Shown here one piece after another: positions 1 through 8,738 of a stretch of DNA of 64,000 nt; within the stretch, counting starts at the first letter, position 1; each line of letters begins with the position of its first letter. The stretch comes from Tessaracoccus flavus (GTDB taxonomy: Bacteria; Actinomycetota; Actinomycetes; Propionibacteriales; Propionibacteriaceae): positions 1,860,001 through 1,924,000 of the forward strand of contig NZ_CP019605.1 in the NCBI RefSeq assembly GCF_001997295.1. Reading direction: 5' to 3'. Both the position numbers and the translations under genes were made by a program. Under the pieces are notes generated by a model. It did no database searches and had not been told where the DNA came from. It saw only the letters and a program-made list of their open reading frames with translations.

Positions 1-634
1 CACCCAGCACGACGCTGCGTCCCTCGGCTACGAGCACCCTGGCCAGCTTCCCGACGGTGGTGGTCTTCCCAGTGCCGTTGACGCCCACCACGAGGACGAC
101 GGCAGGGTCGCCGTCGCGGGTCGGCGTGAGGTTGAGCGAACGGTCGAGCGTGGGATCAACCAGCTTCAGGAGCTCCTCGTGCAGCACCTGGCGCGCCTGC
201 GCGGGATCAGCGACACCGTCGACGGCGAGCCGGCGGCGCAACGCGTCGGTGAGCTCGGTCGTGGGGCCGACGCCCAAGTCGGAGGTGATGAGCGTGGTCT
301 CGAAGTCGTCCCAGGTGTCCGCGTCAATGCGGTCGACCGAAAGCAGGTCAGCAAGAGCGCGGGCCAGTGCGTTGTTGCTCCCCGAGAGCCGGCGCCGGAG
401 GCGGGCCAATCTGTTCGATGGCGCCTCGGGCTCGTCCAGGCGCGGTCCCGGCGCACGATCCGCGACGGGTTCCTCGGCACGCTCAGCGGGCGGTTCCTCG
501 GTCGGGGGCTGCTCGAGCTCCTGCTTCTCCGCCCCCTCGAGTCGCTGCCGACGGCCGTCGGCGTATACGACGACGCCGGCGATGACGATCGCGGCACCGA
601 TGACGGCGATGATGACCCAGAACAACCAATCCAC
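1..634 (-). CDS. ftsY: Signal recognition particle receptor FtsY (3' end outside window)
   Basis: FtsY is the membrane-associated GTPase that receives SRP-ribosome complexes and hands them to the Sec translocon. About 211 N-terminal codons are present and the gene runs off the left edge. The protein starts at a GTG (634) with one hydrophobic segment at about residues 3-24. An acidic, proline-containing linker follows, then the NG-domain helical bundle, then the P-loop GVNGTGKTTTVGKLAR, which is diagnostic of SRP-type GTPases. A membrane-anchored FtsY is usual in Actinobacteria. The gene lies downstream of smc on the same strand, the common smc-ftsY order, but here a repeat-filled gap of about 490 bp separates them. 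The identification is firm. The GTG start is inferred from the membrane segment and is not backed by a strong ribosome binding site. Confidence 0.93.
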   Translation of the reverse strand, partial: MDWLFWVIIAVIGAAIVIAGVVVYADGRRQRLEGAEKQELEQPPTEEPPAERAEEPVADRAPGPRLDEPEAPSNRLARLRRRLSGSNNALARALADLLSVDRIDADTWDDFETTLITSDLGVGPTTELTDALRRRLAVDGVADPAQARQVLHEELLKLVDPTLDRSLNLTPTRDGDPAVVLVVGVNGTGKTTTVGKLARVLVAEGRSVVLG

Positions 635-700
635 GCGGTCATCCTAGCGATGCTGAAGCGAAGCCCTCACAGCGGTTACGGTCGACCCAGCGGCGGGATT

Positions 701-1112
701 CTGAGGGACGTCCGTCGAAGGGTGGTCCCTGAGCAGCTCGCGAGGAACGAGCGAGCGTCCGTCGAAGGGCGGTCCCTGAGCAGTGACGAGCGCTCAGCGC
801 GAGGAACGTCCGTCGAAGGGTAACGACCCCGCACCCTCCCGCCGCCCCCGACCACAAGGGCAGCGACCACGGCCACGGCCGTAACCCTTCGACAAGCTCA
901 GGGACCACGGACGACAAGCTCAGGGACCTTGACCCCTGAGCAGTGACGAGCGCTCAGCGCGAGGAACGTCCGTCGAAGGGTCACGACCCCGCCACCCACC
1001 ACCTCCCCCGACCACAAGGGCGGCGACCACGGCCACGGCCGTAACCCTTCGACAAGCTCAGGGACCACGGACGACAAGCTCAGGGACCACCGAAGGACAA
1101 GCTCAGGGACCT
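701..1112. repeat. REP-like palindromic repeat cluster between smc and ftsY
   Basis: The gap between smc and ftsY is filled with variants of the 20-mer CCCTTCGACAAGCTCAGGGA in both orientations, some complete, some partial. In other copies the two halves of the reverse form, CCCTGAGC and GTCGAAGGG, are separated by about 30 bp that is itself palindromic. I see no credible coding region. The last copy ends about 10 bp before the smc stop codon. This resembles dispersed REP-type intergenic repeats placed at 3' gene ends. Its function is unknown. A role in mRNA 3'-end stability or as a repeat target is inference. Confidence 0.85.
774..1093. repeat. Imperfect 160-bp tandem duplication
   Basis: Two adjacent copies, 774-933 and 934-1093, share long stretches in register at a spacing of exactly 160 bp. 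Landmarks in both copies are CCCTGAGCAGTGACGAGCGC (774 and 934) and CCCCCGACCACAAGGGC (845 and 1005; one base differs at the end). Each copy contains one interrupted and two intact REP-like cores. It most likely arose by unequal recombination or replication slippage. Confidence 0.85.
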
Positions 1113-1121
1113 TGCAGAAGA

Positions 1122-4100
1122 TCAGTCGGTGTGAAGGCGCTGGCTCACCACGGTCGAGATGCCGTCGCCGCGCATGCTGACCCCGTAGAGCGAGTCGGCG
1201 ATCTCCATCGTGCGCTTCTGGTGGGTGATGATGAGCAGCTGGGAGGAGGCGCGCAGTTCCTCGTAGATGCCGAGAAGGCGGCCGAGGTTGGCGTCGTCGA
1301 GGGCGGCCTCCACCTCATCGAGAATGTAGAACGGGCTCGGACGCGCGATGAACAGCGAGACGAGGAAGGCCACCGCCACGAGCGACCGCTCACCGCCCGA
1401 GAGCAGCGACAGCCGCTTGATCTGCTTCCCCGCGGGCCGGGCCTCGACGTCGACGCCGGTCGTCAGCCAATCACCGGGCTCGGTCAGCACCAGCCGACCC
1501 TCACCGCCGGGGAAGAGGCGGGCGAAAACCTCGTGGAAGCTCTTCTCAACGTCCCGGTACGCCGCCTCGAACACCTCCTGAACCCGCTTGTCCACCTGGT
1601 CGACGATCTCGATGAGGTCTGCACGGGTCTGTTTCAGGTCATCGAGTTGTTCGGCCAGGAACTGATGCCGTGCCGTCATCGCCTCGAACTCCTCGAGGGC
1701 GAGGGGGTTGACCCGCCCCAGAACGGCGAGGTTGCGCTCGGCCGCCCGGAGTCGGCTGGTCTGCTTCTCCCGGTCATAGGGGACGGGCTCGGGTTGGTCG
1801 TCGTCGGTGAGCGCTGTGCCGTCCGGCCTCGTGATCACAGGCACCGGCTGGTCGGGGCCGTACTCGGCCACAAGCTGGTCGGGTTCGAGCCCGAGTTCGC
1901 TCAGCGCCTTGTCGCTGAGCTGCTCGATGCGCATCTTGTGCTCGATCCGCACCATCTCGTCGCGATGGGCGCCGCGGACGATCTCGTCGAGCCGGGCGGA
2001 GGCTGCCTTGGTCGCATGCCGGGCCTGGGTGGTGCCCGACTCAGCCGTACGGCGCGCCTGCTCAGCGGCGTCCCGCTGAGCCGCTGCCCGTTGCCGCGCG
2101 GCCTCCACGTACTCGGCCAGCGTCTGGGCCGCGGTGTTCACTACGCGTGCGACGTCAGCCTCGCGCCTTAGCTGCTCGGCCCGCGCCCGCGCCTTCGCCC
2201 GGGACTGGCGCTCGCTGGCGGCGGCTCGCTGTAGGGAGTCGGCTCGGCCGGCGATCGCCTTGACCTGTTCCTCCGCGGTGCGCAGGGCCAGCCGCGCGTC
2301 CATCTCGGCCTGACGTGCCCTCCTCGCTTCTCCCGCCTTGGCGTCGCGTTCAGCGGGATCGGGCTCCTCCAGGTCTCCCTCGGCCGAGGCGGCTGCGAGT
2401 CGGGCCGTAAGCTCCTCCAGCTGCTCCTCGTCGCGCGTGCGTGCCGCGCGAGCCGCGTCCATGGCCTCGGCCAGCCGCTCGGCCTCTCTGGTGGCGGAGG
2501 CTTGGCCCTGCCGGAAGGAGTTGAGCTGCTCGGCGACCGCGGCGAGTTGGGCGTCGGAGTCATGAAGCTGGGCGAGCGCCGTCTCCTCAGCCCGGGTCGC
2601 TTCCTCCAGCGAGCCGCGCACCTGCTCGGCGGCGAACTTCAGCTGGTCGAGCTCGTGCCCGGCCTCCGCCAGCGCGCGTTCCGCTTCCGCCAACTCCGCA
2701 TGCACTTCCAGCAGCGACGGTTGCGCTGCCGAGCCGCCCTCAGCCATCCACGCGGAGTACAGGTCCCCGGCGCGGGTGACCGCAAGCAGACTGGGGTCGC
2801 TACTCACCGCACTGACCGCATCGTCGGCCGTCTCGACCGCGACGGCACCGGCCAGCAGGGCGTCGAGAGCGCCGCTGATGGACGGAGGTCCGTCGACGAG
2901 TCCGCGCACCGACGCGGGCGGGAAGTCCGGCGTCTCCGCCGCAGGAGTCCCCGCGATCACCAGCGGAGCGCGCCCTCGTTCTCCGTCCGCCAGGAACCTG
3001 GTGGCGTCGACGGCGCCGTCGAGGCCCTGTACGACGACGGCTTCCGCCATACCCCGCAGCGCAGCTGACACGGCGGCCTCCCACCCGGGCTCCACCGAGA
3101 TCAGGTCGCCGAGGCGCCCCAGGGCATCGCCGCGGTCGAGCAGATCCGCAGAGCCGTCTCGACGCTCGGTGAGCAGCCGCAACGCCTCGACCCGGGCCTC
3201 AAGGCCTGCGCGACGTCGGCCGATCTCAGCCTCGCGGTGCCTCAGCTGTGCGGCGTCGGCCTCCAGCGTTTCGACGAGGGCGGCGGCCTTCTCGTAATCC
3301 TCGTCCAGGTCGGATTCCGAGGCGCCCAGCCCTGCCAGCGACGACTCGGTCTGGTGGTACCGGCGCGCGGACTCCTCCGCCCTCGCGAGAGCTTCGTCAC
3401 GCCGCGCCCCGAGTCTCTGGATCTCCTCGTCGGACGCCTCGAGGCGCGACCTGATCGAGTTGACGCGCCCGGTGAGGCGGGCCAGCCCCTCGCGGCGATC
3501 CGCGATGGCCCGCAGCGCAGCGCTGTAGGCCTGTTCCGCCGCCGAATGCGCCTGCTCGGCACCGCTTCGACGCAGGGACGCGTCGGTGAGGGCTGCGTTC
3601 GCCGCCTCCACGTCGCGACGCAGCTCCTGCTCGCGGGCGCGAATGGTGGCCGCCTCCGCCTCGAGCGCCTCGGGGTCGCGTCCGCCCACATCGAGAACCG
3701 GCTGGTTGTCCCCGGCGCGCATCCGCTCGGCGGAGATCGACATCGTCGTGGTCACCCGCTCACGGAGAGCCGCGAGGGCGTACCACTGCTCCTGGGCCGC
3801 ATTGAACTCGGCGGACGCGGCACGCAGCCTACGTTCGGCGGCCTCTTCTGCGGCCAGTGCTTCTTCGACGGCTCGTTCCGCGCGCCCACGCAGCTCCAGC
3901 GCGGCGGCCTCGTCGGCCAGTTCCGCGGCCAGCTTGGCCTGGGCTGCGGCCAGGTCGTCGGCGAGTAGGCGTGCCTTGGCATCGCGCAGCTCGGCCTGGA
4001 TCACGGCCGCCTTGCGGGCAGCCTGAGCCTGGCGTCCCAGCGGCTTGAGCTGGCGCTGCAGCTCCCCCACCAGGTCGCCCAGACGCTCGAGGTTCGCCTT

Positions 4101-4652
4101 GGTGGCCTCGAGCTTCCGCAGCGCCTTCTCTTTTCGCTTGCGGTGCTTGAGTACCCCGGCCGCCTCCTCGATGAAGCCACGTCGGGACTCCGGTGTGGCT
4201 TGCAGGATGGCGTCGAGCTGACCCTGGCCGACGATGACGTGCATCTCGCGCCCGATCCCGGAGTCGCTCAGCAGCTCTTGGACGTCGAGCAGACGGGCAG
4301 GGCTTCCGTTGATGGCGTACTCGGATCCCCCGCTGCGGAACATGGTGCGGGTGATCGTCACTTCCGCGTACTCGATCGGCAGAGCGCCGTCGGAATTGTC
4401 GATCGTCAGCTCCACCTCGGCGCGGCCGAGAGGCGCACGCTTCGCGGTGCCGGCGAAGATGACGTCTTCCATCTTACCGCCCCGAAGGGATTTCGCGCCC
4501 TGCTCCCCCATCACCCAGCTCAGCGCATCGACGACGTTCGATTTGCCCGACCCGTTGGGCCCGACGACACAGGTGATACCCGGCTCGAAGATCAGCGTCG
4601 TGGCCGAGGCGAAGGACTTGAAGCCGCGCAGCGTCAACTGCTTGAGGTACAT
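1122..4652 (-). CDS. smc: Chromosome segregation protein SMC
   Basis: SMC is the ATPase core of bacterial condensin, which organises and segregates chromosomes with ScpA and ScpB. The 1176-aa product has the usual family length. The Walker A GPNGSGKSN is at about 31-39. Two long Ala/Glu/Arg-rich coiled coils flank a hinge around residues 500-660. The C-terminal head carries the ABC signature LSGGERS at about 1084 and the Walker B FYILDE at about 1108. The ATG at 4652 was chosen because the protein then begins MYLKQLTLRGFKSF, the canonical SMC N-terminus; a longer in-frame extension would overlap gtrA. Only 2 bp separate it from the gtrA stop, so it is probably cotranscribed with rnc-mutM-gtrA. 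Downstream lies the repeat cluster and then ftsY. Confidence 0.97.
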   Translation of the reverse strand: MYLKQLTLRGFKSFASATTLIFEPGITCVVGPNGSGKSNVVDALSWVMGEQGAKSLRGGKMEDVIFAGTAKRAPLGRAEVELTIDNSDGALPIEYAEVTITRTMFRSGGSEYAINGSPARLLDVQELLSDSGIGREMHVIVGQGQLDAILQATPESRRGFIEEAAGVLKHRKRKEKALRKLEATKANLERLGDLVGELQRQLKPLGRQAQAARKAAVIQAELRDAKARLLADDLAAAQAKLAAELADEAAALELRGRAERAVEEALAAEEAAERRLRAASAEFNAAQEQWYALAALRERVTTTMSISAERMRAGDNQPVLDVGGRDPEALEAEAATIRAREQELRRDVEAANAALTDASLRRSGAEQAHSAAEQAYSAALRAIADRREGLARLTGRVNSIRSRLEASDEEIQRLGARRDEALARAEESARRYHQTESSLAGLGASESDLDEDYEKAAALVETLEADAAQLRHREAEIGRRRAGLEARVEALRLLTERRDGSADLLDRGDALGRLGDLISVEPGWEAAVSAALRGMAEAVVVQGLDGAVDATRFLADGERGRAPLVIAGTPAAETPDFPPASVRGLVDGPPSISGALDALLAGAVAVETADDAVSAVSSDPSLLAVTRAGDLYSAWMAEGGSAAQPSLLEVHAELAEAERALAEAGHELDQLKFAAEQVRGSLEEATRAEETALAQLHDSDAQLAAVAEQLNSFRQGQASATREAERLAEAMDAARAARTRDEEQLEELTARLAAASAEGDLEEPDPAERDAKAGEARRARQAEMDARLALRTAEEQVKAIAGRADSLQRAAASERQSRAKARARAEQLRREADVARVVNTAAQTLAEYVEAARQRAAAQRDAAEQARRTAESGTTQARHATKAASARLDEIVRGAHRDEMVRIEHKMRIEQLSDKALSELGLEPDQLVAEYGPDQPVPVITRPDGTALTDDDQPEPVPYDREKQTSRLRAAERNLAVLGRVNPLALEEFEAMTARHQFLAEQLDDLKQTRADLIEIVDQVDKRVQEVFEAAYRDVEKSFHEVFARLFPGGEGRLVLTEPGDWLTTGVDVEARPAGKQIKRLSLLSGGERSLVAVAFLVSLFIARPSPFYILDEVEAALDDANLGRLLGIYEELRASSQLLIITHQKRTMEIADSLYGVSMRGDGISTVVSQRLHTD

Positions 4653-4654
4653 GG

Positions 4655-5215
4655 CTAACCGGCCACCCCGGGCGGAACGGACGCTGTGAGCCTGCGTCCC
4701 CGGATGGCGCGGAACGTCCAGAACTTGTTGACGAGGAAATTGATCGGCAGCGTCAGCATGATCGCGATGAGCTGCGACCAGTACTCGCGCGATTGGAGTC
4801 CCCGGGCCTCGTTGAAATAGGGCTCCGGCAGATACAGCGGACTTGTTGGATTCGTCATCAGCAGCTTGAGTGCCAGACCCACGGCGGCGGCCACCGAACC
4901 GACGGCGAGGAACGGCCAGAACTCGCGCCACCAGCCCGCGTGCTTGCTCGACTTGAAGGTCCACCAGCGGTTGAGCTGAAAGTTCCAGAGGTTGGCGACG
5001 AGGAATGGCACGATCCAGCCGATGGCGGTGAACCGGACGTTGTAGGGCGTGTTGGGAATGGACCAGATGATGTTCTGGGCGTTCTGCGAACCGCCGTTGA
5101 GCTTGTTCATGATCACCAGCACCAGCATGTTGACCAGCACTCCGGACCCGCCGACGAAGGCGAACTTGATGAACTGGCCGAGCGTCTTGCCGTAGCGGTC
5201 GAAGAGCGCCCTCAT
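4655..5215 (-). CDS. GtrA-like membrane protein
   Basis: This is a 186-aa polytopic membrane protein of the GtrA/DPMS-associated family, thought to help flip or supply polyprenyl-linked sugars for cell-surface glycosylation. Features are an N-terminal [16 protein letters not shown] segment, a central segment with [11 protein letters not shown], and a C-terminal helix ending [11 protein letters not shown]; both NFxxNxxWTF-type motifs are typical of the family. I count four likely transmembrane segments. The ATG at 5215 overlaps the mutM stop as ATGA, so translation is probably coupled. Its position between mutM and smc says nothing about its substrate. Confidence 0.88.
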   Translation of the reverse strand: MRALFDRYGKTLGQFIKFAFVGGSGVLVNMLVLVIMNKLNGGSQNAQNIIWSIPNTPYNVRFTAIGWIVPFLVANLWNFQLNRWWTFKSSKHAGWWREFWPFLAVGSVAAAVGLALKLLMTNPTSPLYLPEPYFNEARGLQSREYWSQLIAIMLTLPINFLVNKFWTFRAIRGRRLTASVPPGVAG

Positions 5216-6051
5216 CCGCGTCGCCCAGGGAGGCGCTGACAACGGGGGCACAGGAAGCTGCTCCGGTTCATGAAGGCACGACGAACAATCGGGGTGCCGC
5301 AACGCTGGCATGGCTCACCCTCCCGACCATAGGCCGTCAGCGCCCGTCCGAAGTAGCCGGACTCGCCGTTGACGTTGACGTAGAGGGAGTCGAAGGACGT
5401 TCCCCCCTGTTGCAGCGCCTCATCCATGACGTCGCGCGCTGTGCGGATCAGCTCGACGGCCTTCCGCGGCCCGAGTTCGTCGGACGGATGCTCGTAATGG
5501 ACGCGGGTCCGCCACAGCGACTCGTCCGCGTAGATGTTGCCGATGCCCGAGACGAGTGACTGGTCGAGCAACGCGCGCTTGACTCCGGTACGGCGGGTGC
5601 GCAGCCGGGCGGCGACGGCACGCTCGTCAAACTCAGGATCGAAGGGGTCGAGCGCGATGTGCGGTACCGGACACGCGGCGGTACCCGGGGAATACTGCAA
5701 TCCGCCGAACATACGTTGGTCCACGAACCTCAGCTGACGTCCGTCGTCGAGGTCGAACAGCACTCTGGTGTTGCGGACCAGATCGTCGGTGGCGTGGCCC
5801 AGCCGGAACTGTCCGCTCATGCCCAGATGGACAACGAGGGCGTCGTCGCCGAGCGCCAACCAGAGGTACTTGCCTCGGCGTCGGACGTCGTCGACCGCCC
5901 TCCCGGCGAGGTCGGCGACGAATCCGTCCGGTCCGGCTGGGTGGCTGCGGACCGGGCGTGGATGCAGGACCGTGACCCGCTCGATCCGGCGACCCACGGT
6001 GTGGGCGGCGAGTCCGCGACGGACGACCTCGACCTCAGGGAGTTCCGGCAC
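5212..6051 (-). CDS. mutM: Formamidopyrimidine-DNA glycosylase MutM/Fpg
   Basis: MutM removes 8-oxoguanine and formamidopyrimidines and nicks the abasic site. The 279-aa protein starts at GTG 6051, giving [14 protein letters not shown]; Pro2 is the catalytic nucleophile and Glu3 its partner. A conserved basic region lies at about 50-60. The DNA-binding helix-two-turn-helix includes [17 protein letters not shown]. The C-terminal zinc finger is CQRCGTPI…FLCPRCQR. The start overlaps the last 17 bp of rnc and the stop overlaps gtrA, so the gene sits within an rnc-mutM-gtrA-smc operon. A second, divergent Fpg/Nei member is at 56315-57136. Confidence 0.96.
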   Translation of the reverse strand: MPELPEVEVVRRGLAAHTVGRRIERVTVLHPRPVRSHPAGPDGFVADLAGRAVDDVRRRGKYLWLALGDDALVVHLGMSGQFRLGHATDDLVRNTRVLFDLDDGRQLRFVDQRMFGGLQYSPGTAACPVPHIALDPFDPEFDERAVAARLRTRRTGVKRALLDQSLVSGIGNIYADESLWRTRVHYEHPSDELGPRKAVELIRTARDVMDEALQQGGTSFDSLYVNVNGESGYFGRALTAYGREGEPCQRCGTPIVRRAFMNRSSFLCPRCQRLPGRRG

Positions 6052-6724
6052 CGCTGAGCTCCCGGAAGGCCGCACGGGCGGCGATCTGCTCGGCCTGCTT
6101 CTTGCTGGGCGCGGAACCTGATCCGAACGGTCGTTCATCCAGGACGACGGTCGCGGTGAACACCCGTTGGTGGTCGGGGCCGGTGCCGGTGATCTCGTAA
6201 CGCGGCGGTGACCATCCGCGCTGGGCGCAGATCTCCTGCAGCGCCGTCTTGTGATCGGTGTAGTCGCCCCGGTGCTCCGCCGACGCGATGAGCGGGTCGA
6301 AGAGCGCGTGGATGAACCGGGATGAGGCGTCTGGTCCACAGCTCAGGTGGATGGCTCCGATCACGGCCTCGAAGGTGTCGGCGAGGATGGAGGTCTTGTC
6401 GCGGCCTCCGGTGGTCAACTCGCCCTTGCCGAGCAGAAGGAGGCTGCCCAGATCGAGGCTGCGGGCCACCTCGGCGAGCGCGACCGCGCTGACGACGCTG
6501 GCACGAAGCTTCGCCAGTTGTCCCTCCGCCAGATCCGGGTAGGTGCGGAAGATGTGTTCGGTGACGACGATCTGCAAGACGGCATCGCCGAGGAACTCCA
6601 ACCGCTCGTTGGACGGGACGCCACCGTTCTCGTACGCATAGCTACGGTGCGTAAAAGACAACTCGAACAGCTGGGCATCGACTTCGATGCCCAGCTGTTC
6701 CAGTTGCTCGGTTAGCCTGCTCAC
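6035..6724 (-). CDS. rnc: Ribonuclease III
   Basis: RNase III cleaves double-stranded RNA during rRNA and mRNA maturation. The 229-aa protein has the signature [12 protein letters not shown] near residue 39, with its Mg-binding Glu and Asp residues. The second acidic cluster of the catalytic domain is [14 protein letters not shown]-terminal dsRNA-binding domain covers about 155-225 (DHKTALQE…[16 protein letters not shown]). The GTG at 6724 ([12 protein letters not shown]) was chosen over an upstream in-frame ATG that would run into rpmF. The gene lies 26 bp downstream of rpmF and overlaps mutM. The rpmF-rnc-mutM-smc order is widespread in Gram-positive bacteria. Confidence 0.95.
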   Translation of the reverse strand: MSRLTEQLEQLGIEVDAQLFELSFTHRSYAYENGGVPSNERLEFLGDAVLQIVVTEHIFRTYPDLAEGQLAKLRASVVSAVALAEVARSLDLGSLLLLGKGELTTGGRDKTSILADTFEAVIGAIHLSCGPDASSRFIHALFDPLIASAEHRGDYTDHKTALQEICAQRGWSPPRYEITGTGPDHQRVFTATVVLDERPFGSGSAPSKKQAEQIAARAAFRELSGAGTP

Positions 6725-6750
6725 CCCGCTACCCGCGGGCTGAGTGCGGC

Positions 6751-6942
6751 TCAGGCCTCGACGACCTGGCGGCGTGCGCCGCGCGGGCCGTACTGGCCGC
6801 AGCTCGGGCAAGCGGTGTGCTGCAGGTGCGGCTCACGGCAGGCGGGGTTCGCGCACACGACGGTGGGGACGACGGTCGTCTTCCACTGCGCACGGCGCGA
6901 ACGGGTGTTGCTGCGCGACATCTTCCGCTTCGGAACGGCCAT
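6751..6942 (-). CDS. rpmF: 50S ribosomal protein L32
   Basis: The 63-aa protein starts [20 protein letters not shown], the universal L32 N-terminus. It carries a zinc ribbon made of CANPAC and CPSC. A strong Shine-Dalgarno, AAGGAGAAG, lies a few bases upstream of ATG 6942. Presence of the four-cysteine ribbon marks this as the zinc-dependent (C+) form of L32; any zinc-independent paralogue would be elsewhere. It follows yceD by 44 bp, the usual pairing. Confidence 0.97.
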   Translation of the reverse strand: MAVPKRKMSRSNTRSRRAQWKTTVVPTVVCANPACREPHLQHTACPSCGQYGPRGARRQVVEA

Positions 6943-6963
6943 TGGTCTTCTCCTTCATAACAA

Positions 6964-6983
6964 CAGGCCCTAGGTGGGGCCTG
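6964..6983 (-). promoter_or_regulatory. Small hairpin in the yceD-rpmF gap
   Basis: The stem CAGGCCC/GGGCCTG has a 6-nt loop and lies between the yceD stop and the rpmF ribosome binding site. It has no U-tract in the direction of transcription, so it does not look like a full terminator. An RNA processing or attenuation site is possible; this is inference. Confidence 0.4.
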
Positions 6984-6986
6984 CCT

Positions 6987-7535
6987 TCAGTCCTGGGTGT
7001 CCCCGGTCAGCCCGCTCAGCTTCGACCAACGCGGGTCGATCTGCTGCTCGTGGGTGTGGTCGGGATCGTCGTTGCGGTTGAACCCGCATTGGGGGCAGAG
7101 CCCCAGACAATCTTCCTCGCACAGTGGCGTGAACGGCAACTCGAGCACCACAGCGTCGCGCAGTGCCTCGTCGAGATCGATCATCTCTTCGACAATCTGA
7201 GCCTCGTCGTCTTCGATCTCCCTGCCGGGATAGAAGTACAGCTCCTGCACATCGAAGGACTCCTCGTCCTCGATGTCGTCCAGGCAGCGGGCGCATTGGC
7301 CGCGCAGTTGCACGGTTGCTGTTCCCGTCACCAGGACGCCTTCGGTCACCGCTTCGAACCTGAGATCAAGCTCGATGTCGGAATCCTGTGGTACCCCGAT
7401 CACTTCGTTGCCAAGGTCGGCTGGCGCAGGCACCGTCGTCGTCACCTGCTTCATCGTTCCCGCCTGGCGCGCCAACTCGTGCATCTCGAAAACAAGAGGC
7501 GAGCGGCGATCTGGCTGGTGATGCACGGGTGACAC
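6987..7535 (-). CDS. YceD family protein (DUF177)
   Basis: This 182-aa protein belongs to the YceD/DUF177 family, which is linked to 23S rRNA accumulation and almost always sits beside rpmF, as here. The paired cysteines CARC (middle) and CEEDCLGLCPQCG (C-terminal third) match the family's metal-binding-like pattern. The C-terminus ends DPRWSKLSGL, a typical DPRW motif. I prefer GTG 7535 because GAAGGG lies about 8 bp upstream. An ATG at 7562 would add nine residues but has a poorer ribosome binding site. The start is uncertain; the family assignment is not. Confidence 0.88.
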   Translation of the reverse strand: MSPVHHQPDRRSPLVFEMHELARQAGTMKQVTTTVPAPADLGNEVIGVPQDSDIELDLRFEAVTEGVLVTGTATVQLRGQCARCLDDIEDEESFDVQELYFYPGREIEDDEAQIVEEMIDLDEALRDAVVLELPFTPLCEEDCLGLCPQCGFNRNDDPDHTHEQQIDPRWSKLSGLTGDTQD

Positions 7536-7659
7536 GTCGGAATCCCTTCGTAAGCCGTCCATGACCTCGTCATGACCGACCGCCAACTTTACCCGGTGCC
7601 ACGCGCGCTTCCCAAATCGTCGGGTGAGTCCGACGGGCACACCGCGCTCGCGGTCGGCG

Positions 7660-8154
7660 TCACGGACGGGAGGCGTTCCTCTCGGACTCCCTGCGGGCGG
7701 CGACGGCTGCCAGGACGTTGGCGGGGACGTACTCAGTGACGTCGCCGCCGAGGTTGATGACCTGGCGGATGATCGTCGACGACAACGTGACCTGATCCTT
7801 GGCCGCGGGAAGCAGGACCGTCTCGATCTCGCCCATGTCGCGGTTCATGTGGGCCATCTGGAGCTCGAAGTCGAAGTCGGCCCCGAAGCGCAACCCCTTG
7901 ACGACGGCGGGAATCCCGCGCGCGTGGCAGAAGTCGACGAGCAGACCGGTCATCGGCTCCACCGTGACCCCAGGGAGGTCCCTGGTGGCGCCCCGGACAA
8001 GTTCCACCCGTTCGTCGAAGCTGAACATGTACTTCTTCTGGGAGTTGTTGCCGATCGCGATGACCACCTGGCCGAACAACGCGTGAGCGCGCTCGATGAT
8101 GTCGAGGTGGCCGACGGTGATCGGGTCAAAGGACCCTGGGCACAACACCTTCAT
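7660..8154 (-). CDS. coaD: Phosphopantetheine adenylyltransferase CoaD
   Basis: CoaD transfers AMP from ATP to 4'-phosphopantetheine, the penultimate step of coenzyme A synthesis. The 164-aa length is typical of the family. The nucleotidyltransferase motif PGSFDPITVGHLDII (residues 6-20) contains the catalytic GH pair. The C-terminal SSTIIRQV motif binds ATP. KGLRFGADFDFELQMAHMNR is the usual central signature. It lies 8 bp downstream of rsmD, and the rsmD-coaD pair is conserved in many bacteria, pointing to a recG-rsmD-coaD operon. Confidence 0.97.
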   Translation of the reverse strand: MKVLCPGSFDPITVGHLDIIERAHALFGQVVIAIGNNSQKKYMFSFDERVELVRGATRDLPGVTVEPMTGLLVDFCHARGIPAVVKGLRFGADFDFELQMAHMNRDMGEIETVLLPAAKDQVTLSSTIIRQVINLGGDVTEYVPANVLAAVAARRESERNASRP

Positions 8155-8162
8155 GGACGCTC

Positions 8163-8738
8163 CTACTCCACCGCTCCGAAGTGGAGCGTGGTCTCACCGT
8201 AGCGGCGATCCCACACCTCCGTGTAGGCGGCGGGCCACGCCGGCGCCCGGTCGCGGGACGAGCGTTCCACCACCACCAGTCCGCGGGGTGCCAGCCGACC
8301 CTCGGCCAAGGACATGAGCAGCGTGTCCACGACGTCGGTCGAGGCCCCGTAGGGCGGGTCCAGGAAGATGAAGTCGAAGGCATCCCCCGGTTCCGCGGCC
8401 ACAGCCTCGGCCTTCGCCGCTCGCACCTCCACCGACAACCCGGTCGACTTCGCGTTGGTCTGAATGAGCCTAGCCGTCGGCCGGTCGTGTTCGACGAGCA
8501 GCACCGGGCCAGCGCCTCGGCTGGCGGCTTCGAGTCCCACCGCCCCCGACCCGGCGTACAGGTCAAGCACCGCGACCCCCTCGAGCTGGCGGTGGGCCTC
8601 GGCGTCGGCGGAATCGAACCAACTCGTCAGCGCGGAGAACAGCGCCTCGCGCGTGCGGTCCGTGGTGGGTCGGGTGAGGTCCGACTTCGGCGTGGTGAGC
8701 CGCCGCCCCTTGGCGGCGCCGGCGATGATCCTGGTCAC
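8163..8738 (-). CDS. rsmD: 16S rRNA (guanine966-N2)-methyltransferase RsmD
   Basis: RsmD methylates G966 of 16S rRNA. The 191-aa protein starts at GTG 8738 (VTRIIAGAAKGRRL). It contains the SAM-binding motif VLDLYAGSGAVGLEAASRG and the amino-methyltransferase motif FIFLDPPYG. RPTTDRTREALF near residue 25 is a further RsmD hallmark. The GTG overlaps the recG stop as GTGA, indicating translational coupling. A longer start at 8753 would sit inside recG and lacks support. Confidence 0.94.
   Translation of the reverse strand: MTRIIAGAAKGRRLTTPKSDLTRPTTDRTREALFSALTSWFDSADAEAHRQLEGVAVLDLYAGSGAVGLEAASRGAGPVLLVEHDRPTARLIQTNAKSTGLSVEVRAAKAEAVAAEPGDAFDFIFLDPPYGASTDVVDTLLMSLAEGRLAPRGLVVVERSSRDRAPAWPAAYTEVWDRRYGETTLHFGAVE

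Noticed and set aside
4653..4964. N-terminal extension of SMC
   Set aside because: The extra codons overlap gtrA and lack SMC similarity; the protein should begin at MYLKQLTLRGFKSF.
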